DNA of 34,213 nucleotides from RGIG3528 sp045616485 (GTDB taxonomy: Bacteria > Bacillota > Clostridia > Lachnospirales > Lachnospiraceae): positions 1-34,213 of the forward strand of contig JAZLGU010000032.1 in NCBI GenBank assembly GCA_045616485.1. The letters are read 5' to 3'. Numbering within the stretch: position 1 is the stretch's first letter; each line of letters starts with the position of its first letter. The translations under genes and the position numbers were made by a program. The notes beneath the pieces are model-generated. The model was not told the DNA's origin and ran no database searches. It was given only the letters and a program-made list of their open reading frames with translations. Positions 1-7,103 of this stretch are shown here, piece after piece.

Positions 1-649
1 TGCCGGCCTTTTCCATAAGTGCTATACGTCTGTCTATAGACCTTTTATCCAGCTTCATATTGGGTATGCCGTATCTAAGTAATCCACCCGGACGGTCATT
101 TTTTTCAAAAACGGTAACACTGTGACCTCTGCGATTCAGTAGCTGGGCCGCTGCCAGTCCTGCCGGACCGCTGCCTATTATAGCTACGCTCTTTCCGGTG
201 CGTACCTGTGGAGCCTCTTCACGTACCATGTCATGAGCAAAAGCATAATCTATGATGCTTCTCTCATTGGCTCTGGTGGATACTGCTCCGTCATAGATGC
301 TGCAGGTACAGGCGGCTTCACACAAAGCAGGGCACACACGGCTGGTAAATTCCGGAAAAGAATGAGTCTTGGCCAGTCTTACATAAGCCTGTTCAAAATT
401 GTCCAGATACACCAGCTCATTTGTTTCCGGTACCAGATTGTGCAAAGGACAGCCGGAAGCCATGCCGGATATCATGCTGCCCGACTGGCAAAATGGCACT
501 CCGCAAGCCATACATCTGGCAGCCTGCTTTTTAGCCTCTTCTGCACTGTTGCCCTTGTGAAATTCCTTAAAATCCTTAATACGTATCTCCGGCTCTACCG
601 ATATTTCATTTTTTCTCTCATATTCCAAAAAGCCCGTTGGTTTTCCCAT
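1..649 (-). CDS. gltD: Glutamate synthase small subunit, N-terminal part (cut by window edge)
   Basis: The beta subunit of NADPH-dependent glutamate synthase carries FAD and Fe-S clusters and passes electrons from NAD(P)H to GltB, which makes two glutamates from glutamine and 2-oxoglutarate. About 216 N-terminal residues are visible and the 3' end lies beyond base 1. The translation starts MGKPTGFLEYERK. Cys46, Cys49, Cys54 and Cys67 form a first Fe-S ligand set (CMACGVPFC then GCPLHN), and a second cysteine group (CPALCEAACTC) follows near residue 107. A dinucleotide fold (GSGPAGLAAAQLL) lies near residue 155, followed by GGLLRYGIPNMKLDK, typical of GltD. The start is set by AAGGAG 6-7 nt upstream. 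It lies 116 nt downstream of gltB in the same direction, so the two are probably co-transcribed. The gap holds a structured element that can hide this ribosome site. Confidence 0.95.
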   Translation of the reverse strand, partial: MGKPTGFLEYERKNEISVEPEIRIKDFKEFHKGNSAEEAKKQAARCMACGVPFCQSGSMISGMASGCPLHNLVPETNELVYLDNFEQAYVRLAKTHSFPEFTSRVCPALCEAACTCSIYDGAVSTRANERSIIDYAFAHDMVREEAPQVRTGKSVAIIGSGPAGLAAAQLLNRRGHSVTVFEKNDRPGGLLRYGIPNMKLDKRSIDRRIALMEKAG

Positions 650-745
650 ATCATATCTCCTTTGCCGCAGGCAATGGAGGCCTGTACGGCGAGTACTGTA
701 ATTAGCTTTCGTAAGAAAGCGTGTCCTTGTTATCTCCTTACGAAG
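650..745 (-). promoter_or_regulatory. Structured leader element, copy A (upstream of gltD)
   Basis: One of three related RNA elements in the window, read on the minus strand. It has a distal copy of the ribosome site (731-739), then AGGAC, then hairpin P2 (705-720, GCTTTC/GAAAGC, loop TTAC). An 8-nt linker leads to hairpin P3 (684-696, GTAC/GTAC, loop TCGCC), then AGGC and an anti-Shine-Dalgarno strand (670-679). That strand pairs with the gltD ribosome site through a GCC/GGC plus CTCC/GGAG hairpin (657-679). Alternatively it pairs with the upstream CAAGGA near 724-729, with one bulged base. The two ribosome-site copies share TATCTCCTT (plus-strand reading) exactly 77 nt apart. P3 and the switching strands differ from the other copies by paired changes. 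Inferred function: control of gltD translation. Confidence 0.65.
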
Positions 746-765
746 TAAGAGCTATCCTCTGTTTT

Positions 766-3700
766 CTATTTCTGGCTGGCGTAAAAGGCCTCGATCTGGG
801 CCTCGCCAATGCTCATGCCGCGCTCAATAAAATCCTCTGTAAGCTGCACGATTCTCTTATAATCCACAGGGATAATCTTCTTGAATTTTGGTAAATACTC
901 ATCAAAATTCTTAAGTATAGCCTCTGCCTTCTTGGAACCTGTAAGCTCACAATGTTTGCTAAGAAGGCTGCGCAGCTCTTCTCTGTCGGCCTTATGCTCC
1001 ACCTTTTCCATAAGCACCATTTCTTTATTCATGTTACGGTAAAGAGAGCTGTCCTCATCCAGTACATAAGCCACGCCGCCGCTCATACCTGCCGCAAAGT
1101 TTTTGCCTGTTGGTCCAATGATAACCGCCGTACCTCCGGTCATATACTCGCAGCCATGCTCGCCTACACCTTCTACTACGGTCTTGGCGCCTGAATTACG
1201 AACACAGAATCTCTCACCGGCCTGACCTGCTATATAGGCCTCACCGGATGTAGCGCCATAAAGGGCAACATTACCAATAATGATATTGTTTTCCGCATCA
1301 TATGCTGCATCCTCCGGAGCCTTTACAATAAGCTTACCGCCGGACAGACCTTTACCAAAGTAGTCATTGCTGTCTCCTGTAAGATTCAGCGTCATGCCCT
1401 TGGGGATAAAAGCACCAAAGCTCTGTCCGCCTGCTCCCTGGCAGTTGATAATAACAGTATCTTCCTCCAGTCCTTCATGATGATGTCTGGTGATCTCTGC
1501 TCCCATAAGGGTACCGAAGGTCCTGTCTATATTGGTAAGACTGGTGGAGAGCTCTATTTTCTCCCCCTTCTTAATGGCAGCCATAACCTTTTTATCGTTC
1601 ATGAGCTGCTGATCCTTTCTGGACTCCAGCAGAAAATCATAGTTGTACTCAGGGCAGTAGGTATTATCACTGTCCGATTTGAAGCCTATGATGCGGCTAA
1701 GGTCAATCTTCGCATCATTTTCGGAAAGATTTACACGTTTCTTAAGCAGATCTGTACGTCCCACAAGCTCAGACACTGTACGTACTCCCAGAAGAGCCAT
1801 GTACTCACGTAATTCCTCTGCCACAAATCTCATGAAATTTTCAACATATTCAGGCTTACCTATAAAACGCTTTCTGAGCTCAGGATTCTGGGTAGCCACG
1901 CCCATAGGACAGGTATCCAGATTACATACTCTCATCATTACGCAGCCCAGAGTAACCAGTGGTGCTGTAGCAAAGCCGAATTCCTCTGCTCCTAAAATAG
2001 CTGCTACGGCTACATCACGGCCTGACATGAGCTTACCGTCTGTCTCTATAACCACACGATTTCTAAGGCCATTCTGAATAAGGGTCTGATGAGCTTCAGC
2101 CAGACCCAGCTCCCAAGGAAGTCCCGCATTATGAATGGAGGAAAGAGGCGCTGCACCTGTACCTCCGTCATAGCCTGAAATAAGAATTACACCGGCACCT
2201 GCCTTGGCTACACCGGCAGCTACTGTACCTACGCCGGCTTCGGATACCAGCTTAACAGATATTCTTGCATCTTTATTGGCATTTTTAAGGTCGTAAATCA
2301 ACTGAGCCAGATCCTCGATGGAATAAATATCATGATGAGGTGGCGGAGATATAAGACTTACACCGGGAGTAGAATGACGGGTCTTTGCTATCCATGGATA
2401 TACCTTTTTCCCCGGCAGATGACCACCCTCACCGGGCTTTGCCCCCTGGGCCATTTTTATCTGAATTTCTTTTGCACTTACCAGATACCTGGAGGTAACG
2501 CCAAAACGTCCACTGGCAACCTGCTTTATGGCAGAGCTTCTGTCATTCTTTGTGCCTGCAGACTCCAGTCTCTCATCGCTCTCACCGCCTTCACCTGAAT
2601 TGGACTTTCCATGAAGTCTGTTCATGGCTATTGCAAGAGCCTCGTGAGCCTCTTCGGATATAGAGCCGTAGGACATTGCACCGGTCTTAAAACGCTGTAC
2701 TATGGACTCTACTGACTCCACTTCTTTTATATCAATAGGTGAAGTAGCATAATTAAAGTCCATAAGAGTACGAAGATAGCCTGTTTCCTCCCTGTCTACC
2801 ATAGCTGTATACTGCTTAAATTTCTTATAATCCCCTTCTCGGGTAGACATCTGCAGCATATGAATAGTCTGAGGATTGTATCTGTGCTGTTCACCACTGC
2901 TTCTGGCCTTATGACGTCCCAGAGAGTCCAGAGATTTATCTGTAGACAGCCCCAGAGGGTCAAAAGCTTTACTGTGCTGAGCGTCTGTATTTCTGCCTAT
3001 ATCATTTATATCAATGCCACCAATACGGGATACCGTACCGGAAAAATACTTGTCTATAACTGAAGAGTCAATGCCCAGTGCCTCAAAAATACGGGAGCCC
3101 TGGTAGGACTGAATGGTAGAAATACCCATTTTGGAGGCTATCTTAACTATGCCGGAAATAATAGACTTGTCATAGTCGGTAGCTGCTGCATAGTAGTCCT
3201 TCTGAATCAGTCCGTCTTCAATAAGCTGGGCTATGGATGCATGGGCCAGATATGGATTTACTGCGCTGGCACCAAAGCCCAAAAGGGTAGCGAAATGGTG
3301 GACCAGTCTGGGCTCACCTGTTTCCATGATTACAGACATGGCTGTACATTTCTTGGTACGTACCAGGTGATTATGTACTGTAGCTACTGCCAAAAGCGAA
3401 GGAATAGCTACATGATTTTCATCTACCCCTCTGTCTGAAAGGATCAGGATAGTGGTGCCATCCTTGTAGGCCTTGTCTACATCCACGCAGAGATGCTCCA
3501 GTGCACGGTCTAAGGGGGTACTCTTGTAGTAGAGAGTGGAAACCTTTTCTACCTTGAAGCCGGGCTTATTGAGATTCTGGATTTTCAGCATATCCAGATC
3601 TGAAAGAATAGGATTCTTTATCTTAAGAACATTACAGTTTTCAGGTTTTTCTGAAAGAAGGTCTCCGCTTTTTCCCACATACACAGTGGTAGCAGTAACT

Positions 3701-5292
3701 ATTTTCTCTCTTACCGCATCAATAGGAGGATTGGTAACCTGGGCAAAAAGCTGTTTGAAATAGTAGAAAAGAGGCTGATATTCCCTGGAAAGGGCAGCGA
3801 TAGGCGTATCAATACCCATGGCACCGATATGCTCTGCCCCGGTAAGGGCCATGGAGCCTATCTCCTCCTTGTAATCCTCATACTCATAGCCAAAAGCCTT
3901 CTGCAGACGGGTGAGCTGCTCTCCCTTTATCATAGGAATGCGCTGATTCGGGATTTTAAGATCCGAAAGGCTGACCATGTTGGCATCCAGCCACTCACCA
4001 TAAGGCTCTCTGGAAGCATATATATCTTTAAGATCAGAGTCGTTTACAATCTTCTTTTTCTTAAGGTCTACCAAAAGCATTTTCCCCGGATGGAGACGCT
4101 CTTTTTTAAGGATATGACTCTCCGGCAGATCCAGTACACCTACCTCGGAGGACAAAATCAGTCTTCCATCATCCATAATGTAATATCTGGAAGGTCTAAG
4201 GCCGTTTCTGTCAAGGATAGCTCCCATTACATCACCATCTGAAAAAAGAATGGATGCGGGACCATCCCATGGCTCCATCATAGTAGCATAATACTGGTAA
4301 AAATCCCTTTCCTTCTGGGAGATGGTATCATTATGCTCCCAAGGCTCGGGAATCAGCACCATGGCTGCAAGAGCAGGCTCCATACCGCCCATTATCATGA
4401 ATTCCAGAGCATTATCCAGCATTGCAGAGTCTGAACCTTCTGTGGAAATAATAGGAAGGATTTTGGACAGGTCCTCATCAGTAAAGCAGACAGCCTGCAT
4501 AGTCTCTTCACGGGCCAGCATTTTATCTACATTGCCATGAATGGTATTTATCTCACCGTTATGTACTATATACCTGTTAGGATGGGCTCTGAGCCAGCTG
4601 GGATTGGTATTGGTGGAAAATCTGGAGTGAACCAGAGCCAGGGCCGACTCATAGTCGCTGTCCTGAAGGTCTGCAAAAAAGGTACGGAGCTGCCCTACCA
4701 AAAACATTCCCTTATATACTATGGTCCTGCAGGAAAGAGAAGGAACATAGGTATTTTCATTACTGTGTTCAAATACACGGCGTACCACATAGAGCTTTCT
4801 GTCAAAGTCCAGGTCTGTTATGGCACTTTCAGGTCTCTTAATAAAGGCCTGCATAATAACAGGGCAGGAAGCCAGTGCTTTGGGCCCCAGTACTTCGGGT
4901 ATTACGGGCACTCTTCTCCAGCCCAGCAGAGTAAGGCCTTCCTTCTGAAGAATGATTTCAAACATCTTTATGGCCTGACTGCGCTTAAGCTCATTTTCCG
5001 GGAAGAAAAACTGGCCTACAGCATATTCTCTGGTGCGACCTATCTCGAAGCCCAGTGCTTTACAGGCTTTCTTAAAAAACTTATGGGGAATCTGGGTCAG
5101 AATACCAACGCCATCGCCGGTCTTACCCTCACCGTCCTTACCGGCACGGTGCTCCAGATTTTCTACAATACTAAGAGCATCCGCTACCACAGCATGACTC
5201 TTTTTCCCCTCGATATTTACAATAGCTCCGATACCGCAGTTATCATGCTCGAAAGAAGCATCATATAATGAATTATTTATATTTTTTTGCAT
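766..5292 (-). CDS. gltB: Glutamate synthase large subunit (GltB)
   Basis: This is the FMN and [3Fe-4S] alpha subunit of glutamate synthase, which takes ammonia from glutamine and adds it to 2-oxoglutarate in the cytoplasm. It is 1508 residues, the normal length. The class II glutaminase nucleophile is Cys19 (DNCGIGAI), implying removal of an 18-residue propeptide. The FMN barrel contains GGTGAAPLSS, and the [3Fe-4S] ligands are Cys1117, Cys1123 and Cys1128 (CVMMRVCNLDTCPMGV). The C-terminal region from about residue 1230 is the GXGXG beta-helix (GQSFGAF, GNVALYGATSGEAYI, MTGGTAVIIG). The ATG at 5292 has AGGAGGATAGGAA just upstream. It lies between asnB and gltD on one strand. The 94-nt gap from asnB holds copy B of the structured element, whose anti-Shine-Dalgarno strand pairs with this ribosome site. 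Confidence 0.98.
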   Translation of the reverse strand: MQKNINNSLYDASFEHDNCGIGAIVNIEGKKSHAVVADALSIVENLEHRAGKDGEGKTGDGVGILTQIPHKFFKKACKALGFEIGRTREYAVGQFFFPENELKRSQAIKMFEIILQKEGLTLLGWRRVPVIPEVLGPKALASCPVIMQAFIKRPESAITDLDFDRKLYVVRRVFEHSNENTYVPSLSCRTIVYKGMFLVGQLRTFFADLQDSDYESALALVHSRFSTNTNPSWLRAHPNRYIVHNGEINTIHGNVDKMLAREETMQAVCFTDEDLSKILPIISTEGSDSAMLDNALEFMIMGGMEPALAAMVLIPEPWEHNDTISQKERDFYQYYATMMEPWDGPASILFSDGDVMGAILDRNGLRPSRYYIMDDGRLILSSEVGVLDLPESHILKKERLHPGKMLLVDLKKKKIVNDSDLKDIYASREPYGEWLDANMVSLSDLKIPNQRIPMIKGEQLTRLQKAFGYEYEDYKEEIGSMALTGAEHIGAMGIDTPIAALSREYQPLFYYFKQLFAQVTNPPIDAVREKIVTATTVYVGKSGDLLSEKPENCNVLKIKNPILSDLDMLKIQNLNKPGFKVEKVSTLYYKSTPLDRALEHLCVDVDKAYKDGTTILILSDRGVDENHVAIPSLLAVATVHNHLVRTKKCTAMSVIMETGEPRLVHHFATLLGFGASAVNPYLAHASIAQLIEDGLIQKDYYAAATDYDKSIISGIVKIASKMGISTIQSYQGSRIFEALGIDSSVIDKYFSGTVSRIGGIDINDIGRNTDAQHSKAFDPLGLSTDKSLDSLGRHKARSSGEQHRYNPQTIHMLQMSTREGDYKKFKQYTAMVDREETGYLRTLMDFNYATSPIDIKEVESVESIVQRFKTGAMSYGSISEEAHEALAIAMNRLHGKSNSGEGGESDERLESAGTKNDRSSAIKQVASGRFGVTSRYLVSAKEIQIKMAQGAKPGEGGHLPGKKVYPWIAKTRHSTPGVSLISPPPHHDIYSIEDLAQLIYDLKNANKDARISVKLVSEAGVGTVAAGVAKAGAGVILISGYDGGTGAAPLSSIHNAGLPWELGLAEAHQTLIQNGLRNRVVIETDGKLMSGRDVAVAAILGAEEFGFATAPLVTLGCVMMRVCNLDTCPMGVATQNPELRKRFIGKPEYVENFMRFVAEELREYMALLGVRTVSELVGRTDLLKKRVNLSENDAKIDLSRIIGFKSDSDNTYCPEYNYDFLLESRKDQQLMNDKKVMAAIKKGEKIELSTSLTNIDRTFGTLMGAEITRHHHEGLEEDTVIINCQGAGGQSFGAFIPKGMTLNLTGDSNDYFGKGLSGGKLIVKAPEDAAYDAENNIIIGNVALYGATSGEAYIAGQAGERFCVRNSGAKTVVEGVGEHGCEYMTGGTAVIIGPTGKNFAAGMSGGVAYVLDEDSSLYRNMNKEMVLMEKVEHKADREELRSLLSKHCELTGSKKAEAILKNFDEYLPKFKKIIPVDYKRIVQLTEDFIERGMSIGEAQIEAFYASQK

Positions 5293-5386
5293 TTCCTATC
5301 CTCCTTACATAGTAAGAGGATGCCCGTCTGGCGAAGACTATCATTAGCTTCCGCCAGGAAGCGTGTCCTCTTCCTATCCTTCTTAG
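5293..5386 (-). promoter_or_regulatory. Structured leader element, copy B (upstream of gltB)
   Basis: This fills the entire asnB-gltB gap. On the minus strand it runs: distal ribosome-site copy (5371-5385), AGAGGACAC, hairpin P2 (5347-5362, GCTTCC/GGAAGC, loop TGGC), an 8-nt linker TAATGATA, hairpin P3 (5326-5338, GTCT/AGAC, loop TCGCC), then GGGC and the anti-Shine-Dalgarno strand ATCCTCTTAC (5312-5321). The last pairs with GTAAGGAGGAT (5298-5308) over a 3-nt loop with one bulged G, burying the gltB ribosome site. The same strand can instead pair with upstream AGAGGA. The distal and proximal ribosome sites match at 14 of 15 positions, 78 nt apart. No promoter was found inside the gap, so control is probably translational within an asnB-gltB-gltD transcript. 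Confidence 0.7.
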
Positions 5387-6961
5387 TCATTGTCCAGATG
5401 CACCGTAGTTACTAAGTACTCTGGCAGAAGGGTCGTTTACGTTGCATCCTTCCCAGGATTTATTTGGCATCCAGAAGTCCTTTACCATCTCAGCCTGTCC
5501 CTGATAGTACTCTTCAAATATTTCTCTGTACATAAGGGATTCCTTGGTAAATGGAGTGGCAAAGGCATATTTTTTACACTTTTCGGCAAACTCCATATCC
5601 GTGTATTTTGCTTCTGCTTCCGCCTTTAGGTAATCCACCATGGAATGCCCCACTGCATCTGAAAAAGCGGCCTTTTCACGCATCAGGATGCTTTCCGGCA
5701 GGTAGTCTCCCACAAAAGCTTTTCTAAGGAGATACTTACCTTTATTGTATTTATTCAGCTTCATCTCAGGATCAATACTCATAACATACTGAACAAAATC
5801 CAAGTCTCCGAATGGTACCCTGGCTTCCATGGAATTGACGCTGATACAGCGGTCAGCACGAAGCACGTCATACATATAAAGCTCACGTACACGCTTGGCT
5901 GCCTCCTGCTGAAAAGCTTCCGCGCTCGGCGCAAAATCCGTATACTTGTAGCCGAATATCTCATCTGATATCTCACCTGTCATGAGTACGCGTACATCTG
6001 TAGTCTCATGGATGGCTTTGCATATAAGGTACATGCCGATGGAAGCTCGGATTGTAGTAATATCGTAGGTGCCCAGAATGCTGATAACAGTGGGCAGGGC
6101 CTTAAGTACATCCTCTTTTGTAATGATAATCTCTCTATGCTCGCTACCTATATAGTCAGCTACTTCTTTAGCATACTTAAGGTCTATTGCATCTGTACTC
6201 ATACCTATGGCAAAGGTACGGATAGGCTTCTTAAGGAGCTTGGCAGATACAGCACATACAAGAGATGAATCCAAGCCTCCTGACAGCAGGAAACCCACAG
6301 GAGTATCAGAATCCAGTCTTTTTTCGATACCGGCTACCAGCTTATCATGAATGTTTTTGCATACTTCATCCAAGGGTGCCTTTGTATATTCAGTCACTTC
6401 TGTAATATCTCTGTAGCAGATAAACTCACCATCTGCATAATAGTGTCCTGGAGGAAATGGAAATACCTTATCTACTATGCCCATAAGGTTTTTTGCCTCG
6501 CTGGCAAAAATAATTGTTTCCCCCTTATAGCCATAGAAAAGTGGTCTGATGCCGATAGGATCACGGGCTGCCACCAGCTGGTCCTTTTCACCGTCATAGA
6601 TGATGCAGGCATACTCAGCATCCAGCATACGAAACATATTCACACCATACTTTTCATACAGAGGAAGCAGGACCTCGCAGTCCGATTCACTCATAAAAGT
6701 ATAAGAAGATTTTAGCTCCTCTTTTATTTTTCTAAAACCGTATATCTCGCCGTTACATACTACTGCGTTTTTCTTATAGTTAAATGGCTGCATACCTCTT
6801 TCAGAAATCCCCATAATGCTAAGTCTCTGGAAACCCAGATATGCATCCTTATACTGTTCTACCCTCTCCATATCAGGGCCTCTGGAAATAGTTTTTTCCA
6901 GCCCCCTCATAAACTCTTCTCTGGCAATATCCTCACCCTTACATCCCATTATTGAACACAT
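5387..6961 (-). CDS. asnB: Asparagine synthetase, glutamine-hydrolysing
   Basis: This enzyme converts aspartate, glutamine and ATP to asparagine, glutamate, AMP and pyrophosphate. It is 524 residues, slightly shorter than E. coli AsnB. The N-terminal class II glutaminase domain starts MCSIMG with nucleophile Cys2, followed by the conserved SRGPD near residue 27 and VVCNGEIYG near 68. The synthetase domain has the PP-loop SGGLDSS at 227-233, and MTGEISDEIFGYK and EARVPFGD further on. The ATG at 6961 follows AAGGAG, 10 nt upstream. It heads a probable asnB-gltB-gltD operon driven by a consensus promoter at 7041-7069. A terminator hairpin sits between promoter and gene (6985-7025). No T-box is present in the roughly 70-nt leader. 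Confidence 0.94.
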   Translation of the reverse strand: MCSIMGCKGEDIAREEFMRGLEKTISRGPDMERVEQYKDAYLGFQRLSIMGISERGMQPFNYKKNAVVCNGEIYGFRKIKEELKSSYTFMSESDCEVLLPLYEKYGVNMFRMLDAEYACIIYDGEKDQLVAARDPIGIRPLFYGYKGETIIFASEAKNLMGIVDKVFPFPPGHYYADGEFICYRDITEVTEYTKAPLDEVCKNIHDKLVAGIEKRLDSDTPVGFLLSGGLDSSLVCAVSAKLLKKPIRTFAIGMSTDAIDLKYAKEVADYIGSEHREIIITKEDVLKALPTVISILGTYDITTIRASIGMYLICKAIHETTDVRVLMTGEISDEIFGYKYTDFAPSAEAFQQEAAKRVRELYMYDVLRADRCISVNSMEARVPFGDLDFVQYVMSIDPEMKLNKYNKGKYLLRKAFVGDYLPESILMREKAAFSDAVGHSMVDYLKAEAEAKYTDMEFAEKCKKYAFATPFTKESLMYREIFEEYYQGQAEMVKDFWMPNKSWEGCNVNDPSARVLSNYGASGQ

Positions 6962-6984
6962 ACGCTTTTATCTCCTTAATGCAT

Positions 6985-7025
6985 AAAAAAAGGCGACAAA
7001 AGACATCCATCGACGTCTTTGTCGC
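6985..7025 (-). terminator. Terminator-like hairpin in the asnB leader (candidate attenuator)
   Basis: On the minus strand GCGACAAAGAC (7015-7025) pairs with GTCTTTTGTCGC (6993-7004), with a single bulged A, followed by C and seven T residues (6985-6991). It lies downstream of the asnB promoter and upstream of the ribosome site, so it can only act on asnB transcription from that promoter. The stem begins about 8-10 nt after the expected start, leaving no room for a separate aptamer. Antitermination by a protein, a stabilising 5' hairpin, or release of a short RNA are the options. Hairpin and T-run are certain; function is inferred. Confidence 0.7.
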
Positions 7026-7040
7026 TTTAACTTGCTAAAC

Positions 7041-7069
7041 ATTGTATACAAGTATACTGCTTTTGTCAA
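7041..7069 (-). promoter_or_regulatory. Sigma-A-type promoter for asnB-gltB-gltD
   Basis: On the minus strand the -35 box is TTGACA (7064-7069) and the -10 box is TACAAT (7041-7046), with a 17-nt spacer. The spacer holds two GTATAC palindromes separated by TT; the downstream one runs into the -10 box. This pair could be an operator. The expected start is near 7034, about 72 nt before the ATG. Confidence 0.8.
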
Positions 7070-7103
7070 CACTTTTTCTTTTATTTACGAATAAAAAAGA
7101 TAC

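Noticed and set aside
233..748. Plus-strand 171-codon frame at the left edge
   Set aside because: Antisense to gltD and the structured leader; the minus strand clearly encodes GltD.
4537..5268. Open 243-codon plus-strand frame opposite gltB
   Set aside because: Lies wholly inside a certain gltB gene, has no good ribosome site, and its translation looks like an antisense shadow.
6962..7035. T-box (asparagine tRNA) leader for asnB
   Set aside because: The leader is only about 70 nt and has no T-box core sequence or specifier stem.
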